Below, piece after piece: positions 1-6,519 of a stretch of DNA of 38,300 nucleotides (positions within the stretch are counted from its first letter, which is position 1; every line of letters starts with the position of its first letter). The stretch covers positions 1-38,300 of the IMG/VR virus record IMGVR_UViG_3300032092_000099. One strand, 5' to 3'. Both the position numbers and the translations under genes were made by a program. The DNA comes from a virus. The notes under the pieces were generated by a model. The model searched no databases, was not told where the DNA came from, and saw only the letters and a list, made by a program, of their open reading frames with translations.

Positions 1-208
1 CTTTCGTGCAAACCCAAAATTTTTTAGTTTTTGAAACAAAAAGGCTTACTATTCCAACCCTGTGTTGTATTGTTGCAACATATATGCGTAGTCGTTTTTT
101 GTGTAGTCTTTTGCACCATCTTGGGCGTAGTGCCTGTAAATTCCCTGCTTTTCTAGCCCTGATTTTTGGCTATGGCAATTGTGGCAAAGGGATTGAAATA
201 TGTTGCGG
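1..208. repeat. Left copy of terminal near-identical repeat
   Basis: Positions 1-208 align without gaps to 38093-38300 (offset 38,092) with 18 mismatches, about 91% identity. Fourteen mismatches lie in the first 61 bases, the intergenic region and the HNH 3' end; only four lie in the next 147. Inside the HNH gene, seven of nine differences are at third codon positions. This is how two related genomes differ, not how random read errors look. The simplest reading is contig closure of a circular or terminally redundant phage genome with a co-occurring strain variant at one end. Confidence 0.9.
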
Positions 209-486
209 CTGAACGCATGGCTACCTATGTGCTTCCATGCAAACAGATGGTCTATATGCTTTGCTGATGCCACTATGTTGCGTGATAGGCAACCTTGGCA
301 TAGTGGTTGTTTGCTTATCTGTACTGCCCTAATGCTTTTCCATAATGGCGTTTGGTATGCGCTATCTGTTTCCCGCCTAGCCATGTTGTCGATACCACCA
401 TGTTCTAAACAGTAGGTGTTCAACTTACTTCTAGGGTTCTTACACCCTAACGATGAACACTTACCGTTAGTGGGTACTGATGGCAT
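49..486 (-). CDS. HNH endonuclease (terminase-associated type)
   Basis: 145 aa. An N-terminal Cys cluster (C10, C15, C26, H29) is followed by a classic HNH zinc fold: C63-x2-C66, HIDH at 77-80, N95 and C101-x2-C104. In HK97-like phages a small HNH protein encoded next to the terminase helps the large subunit cut DNA at the packaging site. Here, once the circle is closed, the gene lies about 120 bp upstream of the methyltransferase-terminase genes, which fits that role. The start overlaps the stop of the upstream gene (TGATG). A homing-type nuclease is the alternative. The gene is seen again, truncated, at the right edge of the window. Confidence 0.85.
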   Translation of the reverse strand: MPSVPTNGKCSSLGCKNPRSKLNTYCLEHGGIDNMARRETDSAYQTPLWKSIRAVQISKQPLCQGCLSRNIVASAKHIDHLFAWKHIGSHAFSRNIFQSLCHNCHSQKSGLEKQGIYRHYAQDGAKDYTKNDYAYMLQQYNTGLE

Positions 487-884
487 CAGGCTAGGAATCG
501 TAGTTTGTATAGCGTACTGTTAATCAGGTTAGCAATGGTATCTACTTCGTTCTGTAGTTCGCTATCCTGTGGAAATCCTGATGCGCGGCGCAGGGTCGCT
601 ACTTCTTCTTTAAGGTAGGTTAGGTAGGTTACGGGGTTATTGTCGGGCAATTGGTAGTCCGATTGGTACTTGGTCAATAGCCCGTACTTACCTTGGAACG
701 CTTCTACGAACCCATCTACTAGGTCGCTTACTTCATCGTAATACGCACCCAATGCCATGTGCTGAGAGTAACTCAGGCTTTGGAAATGTAGGATGTGGGC
801 GTTGGTTACGCTATGCAATAGGCACATAACAAACTGCATTACGGGGTCGCTTTGGGCGGCTTCTGCGCGAAATTTAACCATCAT
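486..884 (-). CDS. Helical phage protein, DUF5856-like
   Basis: 132 aa, almost entirely alpha-helical by composition. The region around residues 25-70 (motif HFQSLSYSQHMALGAYYDE followed by VDGFVEAFQGKYG) resembles the phage DUF5856 family, whose fold is thought to be ferritin/Dps-like; this assignment is from memory. The His and Glu residues in the central helices could bind metal, but that is inference. Its start overlaps the stop of the YbcO-like gene by 4 nt and its stop touches the HNH start, so it is translated within the early operon. Function in the phage is unknown. Confidence 0.6.
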   Translation of the reverse strand: MMVKFRAEAAQSDPVMQFVMCLLHSVTNAHILHFQSLSYSQHMALGAYYDEVSDLVDGFVEAFQGKYGLLTKYQSDYQLPDNNPVTYLTYLKEEVATLRRASGFPQDSELQNEVDTIANLINSTLYKLRFLA

Positions 885-1207
885 AATCCTTCGGGTAGTG
901 GTACATCATTAGGCCATAAGCCGTATGCCTGTAATTTTCGCACCGTTTCCTTATGTGCGTAAAGCCAAATCTTTTGGCGTTCTTCTTTATTTAGCCCTGT
1001 ACCTTGGTCTATTTCGGCATGGCATTGGTAGCATAAACTTGCAATTAGGTTGTCATCGGCTTTTATGCCCCGACCCTTACCGCCTTGCCAATTAGTGTGT
1101 GCGGCTACTACCGTTCCATCGTCTGCGCCGCAATGTTGGCATGGGATTTCGCGGGCGTTGCGTAATAAATCAGAACTACGGATGTATTGGTGCTTTGGGA
1201 ATCTCAT
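881..1207 (-). CDS. YbcO-like nuclease (DUF1364)
   Basis: 108 aa, the usual size for DUF1364/YbcO, a lambdoid-phage HNH-related nuclease in the nin-like recombination region. Visible: C23-x2-C26, AAHTNW with H37, then CYQCHAEID (C59, C62, H63, D67), the expected zinc and catalytic framework. The C-terminal helix with W81 and the pattern KETVRKLQAYGLW matches the family. It probably processes branched DNA or nicks during replication and recombination, complementing the VRR-type nuclease further upstream in the operon. Start and stop overlap both neighbours by 4 nt. Confidence 0.8.
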   Translation of the reverse strand: MRFPKHQYIRSSDLLRNAREIPCQHCGADDGTVVAAHTNWQGGKGRGIKADDNLIASLCYQCHAEIDQGTGLNKEERQKIWLYAHKETVRKLQAYGLWPNDVPLPEGL

Positions 1208-1662
1208 TCAATTTCTACCACTAAGTTACCGTTTGATTTTATGTAATTTCTCGTCTTTTGCACATAGCGTTCAAATTCTGCGCGGGTAATGCTTCCCTGT
1301 TGCAAATCAGCATATTCCAGTAATTCCCGAATCGCCTGTATGCCAACGCCATCTAACCCCATTTTTAGGGTTGTTTGGTAGCGTATAGCGGCTTTGTGTA
1401 GGCTTTCTTGGGCTTTCTCGCATACGGGTAACACTTCAGGGCCAACGCCGTTCTTAGCCATCATTTCCGCAAGATTCATAACATCTACTAGGGTTCGCCA
1501 ATCCTGTACCGTGCCATTGCCTTTGGTGATTGATTCCAAAGCGGCGTATTCGGTTAGCCTTAACTTGTCTAGCAAATGTCTAGGTGTATAACTAGCCCCA
1601 ACAATGCCATGCGCGATTGGGTCTAGCAATGCCCAAAACTTTCGTTTGGTGCGTTTACGCAT
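1204..1662 (-). CDS. Conserved phage protein, unknown function
   Basis: 152 aa, basic N-terminus (MRKRTKRK) followed by an all-helical body; no catalytic motif seen. The pattern RLTEYAALESI-x2-GNGTVQDWRTLVDVMNLAEMM (here residues about 36-68) looks like a conserved hypothetical family met in beta- and gammaproteobacterial phages. It is coupled by a 4-nt overlap to the YbcO-like gene and overlaps the small zinc-ribbon gene upstream by 8 nt. A DNA-binding or regulatory role is possible from its charge and position but is not shown. Confidence 0.7.
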   Translation of the reverse strand: MRKRTKRKFWALLDPIAHGIVGASYTPRHLLDKLRLTEYAALESITKGNGTVQDWRTLVDVMNLAEMMAKNGVGPEVLPVCEKAQESLHKAAIRYQTTLKMGLDGVGIQAIRELLEYADLQQGSITRAEFERYVQKTRNYIKSNGNLVVEIE

Positions 1663-1837
1663 TTTTACTGTTTTGTCTTAGATATTTGCCTGTAATGCGC
1701 TTGTTCCAACATGATTGGCAAATCCATTTATGCCCCATGTCTATGCCGCCTTCAGGCGGTTTATCAATATCGCATTTAGTGCAAAGTTTAAACTTGTGAT
1801 TGGCAAACCGTGCGCCAATGTCTATTTGCGGCATCAT
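1655..1837 (-). CDS. Small zinc-ribbon-like protein
   Basis: 60 aa. Two CxxC pairs (CTKC at 19-22 and CQSC at 40-43), separated by the loop [17 protein letters not shown], form a probable zinc ribbon. The basic C-terminus ([15 protein letters not shown]) would suit nucleic-acid binding. Its ATG overlaps the upstream stop (ATGA at 1834-1837) and the gene overlaps the downstream gene by 8 nt, so it is translationally embedded. Function unknown. Confidence 0.65.
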   Translation of the reverse strand: MMPQIDIGARFANHKFKLCTKCDIDKPPEGGIDMGHKWICQSCWNKRITGKYLRQNSKNA

Positions 1838-2079
1838 GGTTCTTGCGCCCTGTCTTTTTCTTCTGCAAGATGTTGCCGCAATTTGTTAACGCCAACCATT
1901 TCTAGGTCGGCAAATTGTTCATCAACTAAAAGCCCCATGATGCTAATGCCCTCATAGGTTACATCTTCAATGTTTTCAAAATATGCGCCATGCTCATCCC
2001 GTTCGTATGACATTTTGCAAGTAACGGTTACACCGCCCGCGCCAGTTGTGGCGTTAAAGGTAAATTCGTAATCTCTCAT
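1834..2079 (-). CDS. Small hypothetical protein
   Basis: 81 aa. The first half has a beta-strand pattern ([20 protein letters not shown]); the C-terminal 30 residues look helical ([19 protein letters not shown]). No family recognised. It sits in a run of ATGA-coupled early genes, overlapping both neighbours by 4 nt. That overlap is the best evidence that it is translated. Confidence 0.6.
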   Translation of the reverse strand: MRDYEFTFNATTGAGGVTVTCKMSYERDEHGAYFENIEDVTYEGISIMGLLVDEQFADLEMVGVNKLRQHLAEEKDRAQEP

Positions 2080-2786
2080 ATTTGACCTTTTTGAATTACA
2101 TAATCGTGAAAAACAATACCTTTTGTTATATCGCCAACTTTATGGGCTTTAACCCAACAAGTTTGACCCGTTTTAAGCCGCCTTAAATGCCCCCTGCGGT
2201 CATGCAATCTAGGGCTTGCGTGTGTACCGCCTTGATACTCATTTTTAGGCTTTGCGGCTTCAACAATTACTGTAGTCCAATCGTAAGTTGGCATCTTTCC
2301 ATCTTTAATTTTGCGTTGATTGGTAAAACTAACTTTGACAATTGGTTTATGCGCTTGAACTGATTGCGTTAAAGATTCAAGCCAATTACCACAAAACGCA
2401 AGCATTGTTTCTGCCATTTCTTTAGAAATTTCCGCGCCATCATCGATAGGGCCATACCGCAACATATTGCCTTCAATTAAATAAACCATTGATGGAAATT
2501 TAGTTGGCATACGCCCTGTTACACCCTTCCAAGTTGATATGACAATACCCTCATTAGGTTCAGTACCAACTACCATAAAAATAGTGTCGTATGACGCATG
2601 GCTTTTTGTTTTGCCGCGCCAAACAACAATGTTTTTTTCAAAAGGCGGTCGATATTTCATCAGCGGCTCGGTTACCGCTTGGCTTTTATCGTCAACATAA
2701 CCCGACAAGTCAAACCATTGAATTTCTGTAGGGTCTATACCGCCATCAAAAGCCATTTTGATTGCTTCACGTATTAAAGGCGTCAT
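2076..2786 (-). CDS. Conserved phage protein with basic C-terminal domain, unknown function
   Basis: 236 aa. The N-terminal two thirds are mixed alpha/beta without a recognised catalytic motif. The C-terminal 60 residues include [19 protein letters not shown] and then [20 protein letters not shown], a basic, Arg/His-rich stretch ending in strands. I have seen this C-terminal pattern in phage hypothetical proteins but cannot name a function. The start overlaps the stop of a 42-codon gene (ATGA at 2783-2786). Confidence 0.65.
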   Translation of the reverse strand: MTPLIREAIKMAFDGGIDPTEIQWFDLSGYVDDKSQAVTEPLMKYRPPFEKNIVVWRGKTKSHASYDTIFMVVGTEPNEGIVISTWKGVTGRMPTKFPSMVYLIEGNMLRYGPIDDGAEISKEMAETMLAFCGNWLESLTQSVQAHKPIVKVSFTNQRKIKDGKMPTYDWTTVIVEAAKPKNEYQGGTHASPRLHDRRGHLRRLKTGQTCWVKAHKVGDITKGIVFHDYVIQKGQI

Positions 2787-2911
2787 ACGGGCGAATCCTC
2801 AAAGTTATCGGGGTTAAAACGGGGAACGCGTGTTCCTTTGTCTTTTGGATTGGGAAATGGTGGAAAAGGCCACATTGCTTTGCTTTCGTTTAGACCGTGA
2901 TGTAACGGCAT
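2783..2911 (-). CDS. Small Pro/Phe-rich peptide gene (42 aa)
   Basis: An uninterrupted frame of 42 codons begins with ATG at 2911 and ends with TGA at 2783-2785, overlapping the next ATG as ATGA. That is the same junction style as its neighbours. The peptide contains WPFPPFPNPKDKG and ends [12 protein letters not shown]. No strong Shine-Dalgarno sequence precedes the ATG. It fills most of what would otherwise be a 168-bp gap, while 2912-2954 looks non-coding. Function unknown. Confidence 0.5.
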   Translation of the reverse strand: MPLHHGLNESKAMWPFPPFPNPKDKGTRVPRFNPDNFEDSPV

Positions 2912-2954
2912 AGCGCAAGTATAAGCGGGCTTATTGTCTTTTTCAACAAACTGT

Positions 2955-3287
2955 TTACTCCGTTGCTTTTACGCCACTTCGTTCATTAGCCGATTCGGTG
3001 CGCCATATTTCCCCCTTAATAGTCGCCGCGGTCAATTTCCACTTTAGGGTTTCTTCTTCTTCGATTGCTTCTGCTAAACCTTTTAACAAAACTTGGTAAT
3101 CAGGGTGGGCGTAGGCTTCGCGTTCCTGTGCCGCCGCACTTTCGTATCCCGCTTCCATTGCTACTTTCATCAGCAACGCCTTTTTGGTTTTACGGAATTC
3201 TTCAAGGTAGATTCGTTCGGCTTTAGCCTTGGCATACCTTGGCGCATTTTCTAAAATGAAATCTACTGTTTTGTAAGGTGGGTTCAT
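2955..3287 (-). CDS. Conserved helical phage protein, unknown function
   Basis: 110 aa, highly charged and helical. Central motif AAAQEREAYAHPDYQ, then a Glu/Lys-rich segment, WKLTAATIKGEIWRTESANERSG. I recall this pattern from Burkholderiales and other phages, always as a hypothetical protein encoded among replication genes. It is likely a helical bundle or coiled-coil accessory protein. Its start overlaps the stop of the VRR-type nuclease (TAATG), suggesting the two are made together. Confidence 0.7.
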   Translation of the reverse strand: MNPPYKTVDFILENAPRYAKAKAERIYLEEFRKTKKALLMKVAMEAGYESAAAQEREAYAHPDYQVLLKGLAEAIEEEETLKWKLTAATIKGEIWRTESANERSGVKATE

Positions 3288-3550
3288 TAGATTACCCCAA
3301 TCATTCTTAGTGCGGCTTCAGGGCTATCGATGCGGCAAAGTGTGCCACCGTGCCAAGTTTCAAAGAAGTCGGCTTGTAGCCCCGTAAAACGCGCTTTGTT
3401 TGTGCTTTTAATTTCTACCAAGAATGTGTGACCGTGATAACCAACCAACAAGTCAACGGGTAGGCCAATAATCCATACCGATGCACCTGCGGCGCGTAAG
3501 GCACTAACGATTTGCGTTTGGTTTGCATCAACCCTTGCGGCGTATCGCAT
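3287..3550 (-). CDS. VRR-NUC / PD-(D/E)XK nuclease
   Basis: 87 aa. The motif RVDANQTQIVSALRAAGASV leads into PVDLLVG (D33) and LVEIKS (E46, K48), the D...ExK active site of a minimal PD-(D/E)XK nuclease of the VRR-NUC or Holliday-junction-resolvase-like type. Phages use such proteins to resolve branched replication intermediates. An AAGGA Shine-Dalgarno sequence precedes the ATG. The gene overlaps the upstream gene by 23 nt and the downstream start by one base. It is the most likely resolvase in the genome. Confidence 0.8.
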   Translation of the reverse strand: MRYAARVDANQTQIVSALRAAGASVWIIGLPVDLLVGYHGHTFLVEIKSTNKARFTGLQADFFETWHGGTLCRIDSPEAALRMIGVI

Positions 3551-3740
3551 TTTTATCCTTTACTGTATTCATTCTTCGTTTTAAATCATCAGCGGCGGCT
3601 TGCCCGCGTTTGGCGGCAATGTCTTTAATAATCTTTGCCCACCATTCGACCGCTTCCCCCCTACCTTCTTCCATTTGTTTTTTACGGAAACGGGCGACCC
3701 ATTCGCGAGCCTCTGAATCCTTAAAGTGTTCCATGTCCAT
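3528..3740 (-). CDS. Small helical phage protein
   Basis: 70 aa from the ATG at 3740; a TTG one codon upstream and an ATG at 3734 are alternatives. Charged and helical (EAREWVARFRKKQMEEG, then EWWAKIIKDIAAKRGQAAADDLKRRMN). This resembles a short conserved family in betaproteobacterial phages, without known function. It overlaps the tail of a 40-aa gene upstream by 20 nt and the nuclease gene downstream by 23 nt, which suggests strict translational linkage. Confidence 0.65.
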   Translation of the reverse strand: MDMEHFKDSEAREWVARFRKKQMEEGRGEAVEWWAKIIKDIAAKRGQAAADDLKRRMNTVKDKNAIRRKG

Positions 3741-3843
3741 CAATGTCGCCAGTTAATTCCAAGGCTTTGAGAATTACCCATTGCGGGTAATGCACCCCAT
3801 CGCGCACCCTGTCTAATATTCTCATTGCCGATTCGTATGTCAT
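3721..3843 (-). CDS. Small conserved peptide gene (40 aa)
   Basis: ATG at 3843 to TAA at 3721-3723. The ATG overlaps the upstream stop as ATGA (3840-3843), the same coupling used across this operon. The peptide carries MRILDRVRDGVHYPQWVILKALELTGD cut here into MRILDRVRDGVHYP and QWVILKALELTGD. This resembles a short phage family I have seen with a DRVRxG...ALxLTGD pattern, perhaps a tiny helical regulator. It fills the apparent gap between the two neighbouring genes. Confidence 0.6.
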   Translation of the reverse strand: MTYESAMRILDRVRDGVHYPQWVILKALELTGDIDGHGTL

Positions 3844-4025
3844 ATGGCAACCACCATTTTTTTAACGGAATACCAATATTTTTTTGACCTACTGTTTAAA
3901 TCTTTTACGCAAAGGTTTGCTATTGTTTTATTTTGCAAAACATCAACAATTAAACATTCTTTATAAACACCATGACCCCAACCATCATTGAATGTTCTGT
4001 GTTTACAGATTAAGTAAATATTCAT
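3840..4025 (-). CDS. Small hypothetical protein
   Basis: 61 aa. Sequence suggests a small beta-rich domain (YLICKHRTF, KECLIVDVLQNK, KKYWYSVKKMVVAI); no family recognised. It is supported mainly by 4-nt ATGA overlaps with both the helicase-loader gene upstream and the 40-aa gene downstream. Base composition is more AT-rich than its neighbours, which may indicate a recent acquisition. Confidence 0.5.
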   Translation of the reverse strand: MNIYLICKHRTFNDGWGHGVYKECLIVDVLQNKTIANLCVKDLNSRSKKYWYSVKKMVVAI

Positions 4026-4417
4026 GCTTTAGCCCCAAATTGTTTTTTAAGTTCGGCTAACTTTGCCAAGGCTTCGGCTTTAACCTTATCGGCTTCAATT
4101 TGTTCATGCAATGTTTTTTTGCGTTCAATTTGAACCAATGGCTTGATTGGGATTTGTGGGCCTTGATTGCACAAATTACGAAACTTGATTGCGCTAGGGA
4201 TAAATTCCCCATCAAGTTTGGCAATGGCAAAGTCCATGCTTGGGCGGTAGGTTAAAAACTTGCCAAGTTGTACCTTCCATTCATCGCGTACAAATTCAGG
4301 GTCTAGCCCATCAAAGTGACGATTAAACGGTGCGCCAAAAATAGCCATCATGCGACCAAATATGTAATCAAGCCCTTGGTCTTGTGTGCAGAAATCAGTT
4401 TCCAAGTAATTTGACAT
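4022..4417 (-). CDS. Replication protein P-like helicase loader
   Basis: 131 aa from ATG 4417, chosen because GGAGG lies 8 nt upstream; an upstream GTG would skip it. The pattern LDYIFGRMMAIFGAPF ... VRDEWKVQLGKFL ... FIPSAIKFRNLCNQGP is the layout of lambda P-like proteins (PF06992), which recruit host DnaB to the phage origin. The C-terminal 35 residues form a charged helix. It overlaps the YdaU-like gene by 23 nt, giving the usual initiator-loader pair. The family assignment is by pattern, so moderately sure. Confidence 0.65.
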   Translation of the reverse strand: MSNYLETDFCTQDQGLDYIFGRMMAIFGAPFNRHFDGLDPEFVRDEWKVQLGKFLTYRPSMDFAIAKLDGEFIPSAIKFRNLCNQGPQIPIKPLVQIERKKTLHEQIEADKVKAEALAKLAELKKQFGAKA

Positions 4418-5120
4418 TGCCGCCACCTCCGATTAGCCCACGGGTCAAGCCTGAAATTACCCTTTGGTTCATTTGGCCTGTTTTGCTTAAATTTCGTTCT
4501 TCAGGTTTAAGCCATTCCGCTTGTAGCCCCTGCGAACCCCTAGCGCACCAAACGGTTAAAAAATCGCTAAACGCCATGTTTGCTTTGGCGGCTTCTTTTC
4601 TTGCGCTGTTAACCACGGTTTCAGTAACGGGCGCTTTCTTGGCTTTGCGTAACTGTTTCCAATCATCCCAAATTTGTTGGTCAACATCAGGGGGGCAATC
4701 AACGCTAGTTGATTTTTTTTCTTTCTTGTGTTCTGTGTCTTGTGTTATGTGTAATGTGTTATGTGTAGCATTGCTATCGGATTGCGTTGGCAATGCGTTC
4801 GCATCTTTCTTCTTCCATCTAGCCTTTGCCGATGCACTAGCCTTTTCACTTTTTTCACCAGTCTTGGCAATTTCTTTGTTTGCACGATGATGAATCCAAC
4901 CATCCGCAGTTCGTTCGAAATACTCTTGCAATACGATTGAAATGCAATCGCTATGCGAACGCATCCTAATCTGTCTTGCAATTTCTGTTATTTCAAGCGG
5001 TATTGGTAGTTCGTGAAGATAGTACCAATCAAGCAAACGCCGATAGGCTAAATCTTCCATGTCGGAAAGATGCGATGTGTGACTCTGATAGTCACCAATG
5101 TTGAATTGGTAATAGTGCAT
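4395..5120 (-). CDS. YdaU-like replication protein (DUF1376)
   Basis: 241 aa from ATG 5120. The frame is open further upstream, but the family begins at MHYYQFNIGDY, exactly here. Residues 1-85 are the DUF1376/YdaU domain (HLSDMEDLAYRRLLDWYY, then PLEITEIARQIRM), followed by a Lys/Ala/Ser-rich linker. A C-terminal helical domain at about 145-215 (QIWDDWKQLRKAKKAPVTETV) resembles phage primosome or DnaT-like modules. It likely acts as replication initiator or primosome protein with the P-like loader encoded downstream. The C-terminal Gly-rich tail overlaps that loader gene. Confidence 0.75.
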   Translation of the reverse strand: MHYYQFNIGDYQSHTSHLSDMEDLAYRRLLDWYYLHELPIPLEITEIARQIRMRSHSDCISIVLQEYFERTADGWIHHRANKEIAKTGEKSEKASASAKARWKKKDANALPTQSDSNATHNTLHITQDTEHKKEKKSTSVDCPPDVDQQIWDDWKQLRKAKKAPVTETVVNSARKEAAKANMAFSDFLTVWCARGSQGLQAEWLKPEERNLSKTGQMNQRVISGLTRGLIGGGGNVKLLGN

Positions 5121-5224
5121 TTCACGCCCCAAATTTACCCCCAAAAGAAACTGCGGCAGGCGGGGGGTGTTCGCTTTTCGGTATGGGTAATTAGTCCAAC
5201 CTAGCCGTGTTTCAAAAAATTGTA

Positions 5225-5422
5225 TCAAAGAATCAACATCGTGTGTAAATCTTTGCGTTCCTGATGGGTCATAAAATAATAATAACCTTGCGTGTAATCT
5301 TTGTGCAAGTGGTAGCAAATCAGTTGGTACAAAGAATCTTGCATTGATTGATTTGCATACGCAAATGCTAGGTGTTCCATCATCAAAGATTTGTGATGTA
5401 GATATTTTTCTATTTTTGTCAT
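5225..5422 (-). CDS. Small hypothetical protein
   Basis: 65 aa, rich in His, Tyr, Met and Leu (HHKSLMMEHLAFAYANQSMQ; DYTQGYYYFMTHQERKDLH). No family recognised. Its ATG overlaps the stop of the HTH regulator (ATGA at 5419-5422), so it is the second gene of the early leftward operon. A 104-bp spacer to the YdaU-like gene follows; it contains C- and G-tracts but no clear gene. Confidence 0.5.
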   Translation of the reverse strand: MTKIEKYLHHKSLMMEHLAFAYANQSMQDSLYQLICYHLHKDYTQGYYYFMTHQERKDLHTMLIL

Positions 5423-5601
5423 TTGCGTAACCCTTTTAAAAAAATTTTAGGATGCGCCAACTTAACGGATGCGGGTATTCCCCTATACATCCAATTGTGT
5501 ACCCGTTGGGCAGATTGGAAACCAAGGCGTTTAGATAGGATTGTTGCCCCTCCTAACTTGGCTATCAAGGCTTTATCGTCATCTATTTGTGTTTTGTTCA
5601 T
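5419..5601 (-). CDS. Cro/YdaS-like HTH regulator
   Basis: 60 aa. The stretch ALIAKLGGATILSKRLGF then SAQRVHNWMYRGIPASVKLAH is a compact helix-turn-helix of the YdaS/Cro type, with the recognition helix around residues 30-38. It is the first gene of the leftward operon and lies beside the divergent control region, so it probably binds there and represses itself and/or the rightward genes. An inverted repeat (GTTGC-N6-GCAAC, 5603-5618) abuts its ATG. No CI-size repressor or integrase is seen elsewhere, so a lysogenic switch is not established. Confidence 0.75.
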   Translation of the reverse strand: MNKTQIDDDKALIAKLGGATILSKRLGFQSAQRVHNWMYRGIPASVKLAHPKIFLKGLRK

Positions 5602-5736
5602 AGTTGCATCTTAGCAACAAAATTAAATTATTTAAACAAATTGTGAAAATATTTTAAACATGGCGTTGAAAAGCCTAATTTGCGATTAGAATTTGTCATG
5701 CCCCGAACTTCTTGGGGACTACTAGGAGAAAAAGCA
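5602..5736. promoter_or_regulatory. Divergent early control region
   Basis: AT-rich spacer between leftward and rightward early operons. It contains GTTGC-N6-GCAAC at 5603-5618, the direct repeat TTTAAACA at 5631-5638 and 5653-5660 (22 bp apart, about two helical turns), and CTAAT-N5-ATTAG at 5675-5689. A possible rightward promoter is TTGAAA 5666-5671 with TAGAAT 5687-5692 (15-bp spacer, short), so the last repeat would sit in its spacer. A CCCC/GGGG hairpin (5701-5717) and AGGAG (5724-5728) precede the first rightward ATG. The leftward promoter is not obvious. All sites are predictions. Confidence 0.55.
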
Positions 5737-5934
5737 ATGCGTGTAACTCACTTAAACAAAGGCGGGTATGGGATGGCTTCCAAAACTGCTTGCGGTCGCA
5801 ACATCTTGCGTACGCCAATTTCTGTAAATTGGTCTGAATTTAAAACTGAACCTACTGACTACCGTTGCGTTAAATGCGTAACTAGCAAGCAGTTTGAATT
5901 TAACACCCGTCAAGATTCCAAAAAAGCAATTTAA
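5737..5934 (+). CDS. Small CxxC protein, unknown function
   Basis: 65 aa from ATG 5737, chosen for AGGAG 8 nt upstream; the longer TTG-initiated frame lies in the promoter region. It carries THLNKGGYGMASKTACGRN near the start and YRCVKCVTSKQFEF near the end, so C20, C44 and C47 could hold a metal. I recall similar short phage proteins without function. As the first gene of the rightward operon it is probably expressed very early. Confidence 0.65.
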   Translation: MRVTHLNKGGYGMASKTACGRNILRTPISVNWSEFKTEPTDYRCVKCVTSKQFEFNTRQDSKKAI

Positions 5935-5940
5935 CTTATG

Positions 5941-5960
5941 CCCCGCTTTAGGGGTCTTTT
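5941..5960 (+). terminator. Weak terminator-like hairpin
   Basis: CCCC (5941-5944), loop GCTTTA, GGGG (5951-5954), then TCTTTT. The stem is only 4 bp, so at best a leaky terminator or attenuator. It lies 19 nt upstream of the next ATG and belongs to a series of similar hairpins in this operon. Confidence 0.35.
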
Positions 5961-5972
5961 AGAAAGTAAACC

Positions 5973-6194
5973 ATGACACAAATTTTTAAAGCAGATTGTT
6001 ATTTTAAACAAGAACAATACAACCCACGCATCCGCGCTACCGTGCCGCCCGCTTGGGTTATTGAATTTGATTGCGCTTTGCCCAATACAAATGTGCCGCC
6101 CGTTTTCTTTGGCATTACGCGTAAAGAAGCAATCCAAAACGCAATTGATTGCTTAAAGTCCCGCGGTTTTACTGGTCGTTTAATTCTTAACTAA
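5973..6194 (+). CDS. Small hypothetical protein
   Basis: 73 aa. It looks like a small alpha/beta domain: strands in FKADCYFKQEQ and WVIEFDCALP, then FFGITRKEAIQNAIDCLKSRG, a helix typical of short double-strand-fold phage proteins. No family named. The Shine-Dalgarno sequence is poor. It is flanked by G/C hairpins on both sides and sits in the rightward early block ahead of the recombination genes. Confidence 0.6.
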   Translation: MTQIFKADCYFKQEQYNPRIRATVPPAWVIEFDCALPNTNVPPVFFGITRKEAIQNAIDCLKSRGFTGRLILN

Positions 6195-6201
6195 AACAAA
6201 C

Positions 6202-6217
6202 GGGGGCTTAGTCCCCC
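6202..6217 (+). other. GGGGG/CCCCC hairpin in leader
   Basis: Perfect 5-bp stem GGGGG (6202-6206) with CCCCC (6213-6217), loop CTTAGT. No U-run follows, so it is not a classic terminator. It ends 16 nt before the ATG at 6233, like the hairpins before the other uncoupled rightward genes. Confidence 0.5.
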
Positions 6218-6232
6218 AACGAAAGATAAAAC

Positions 6233-6325
6233 ATGAAACACAAAATCATTACAACTTTAATTGAATGTACTTTAGCCATCATCATCTTTGGCGGCATTGG
6301 TGTACTACTGGCATGGCGGGGGTAA
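6233..6325 (+). CDS. Tiny single-TM peptide gene (30 aa)
   Basis: ATG 6233 to TAA 6323-6325, 30 aa. After MKHKIITTLIE the remaining residues (CTLAIIIFGGIGVLLAW) form one membrane helix, closed by RG. Two bases separate its stop from the next ATG, and its last codons supply a G-rich stretch that can act as that gene's Shine-Dalgarno sequence. A small inner-membrane phage protein is likely; role unknown (host takeover or exclusion would be speculation). Confidence 0.5.
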   Translation: MKHKIITTLIECTLAIIIFGGIGVLLAWRG

Positions 6326-6327
6326 AC

Positions 6328-6519
6328 ATGAACTTAATTTATCGCTTCCAAGGTTTATGGCGTTTGCCATCAGCAAAAGAAATGGCGGCTAAAGAATTAG
6401 AAGAAGCAAAACGCCGTTTCCTAGATGCCCAATCAGCAATGGAATACGCCAAGCGTATGTCGGATTACCATGCTGACCGTGTAAAAAGATTAACCATTTA
6501 TTTAGAAAGTGCAGAATGA
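6328..6519 (+). CDS. Small coiled-coil phage protein
   Basis: 63 aa from ATG 6328; an earlier in-frame ATG at 6265 would run through the small membrane gene and is not preferred. Nearly all helix: SAKEMAAKELEEAKRRFLDAQ followed by YAKRMSDYHADRVKRL. This is a known type of short phage hypothetical protein with AQxAxEYA..M..Y...R..RL spacing. Its stop overlaps the annealase start as ATGA (6516-6519), linking it to the recombination genes. Confidence 0.65.
   Translation: MNLIYRFQGLWRLPSAKEMAAKELEEAKRRFLDAQSAMEYAKRMSDYHADRVKRLTIYLESAE

Noticed and set aside
4384-4890. 168-codon plus-strand frame opposite the YdaU-like gene
   Set aside because: Phe/Leu/Cys-rich antisense shadow without family features; the minus-strand gene is well supported.
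5143-5168. C-tract and G-tract pair as a terminator upstream of the YdaU-like gene
   Set aside because: The arms are about 20 nt apart with no U-run, so a stable terminator is unlikely.
5121-5318. Longer N-terminus of the YdaU-like protein from 5318
   Set aside because: DUF1376 proteins begin at the MHYYQF position, and the added 66 residues overlap the upstream small gene in another frame.
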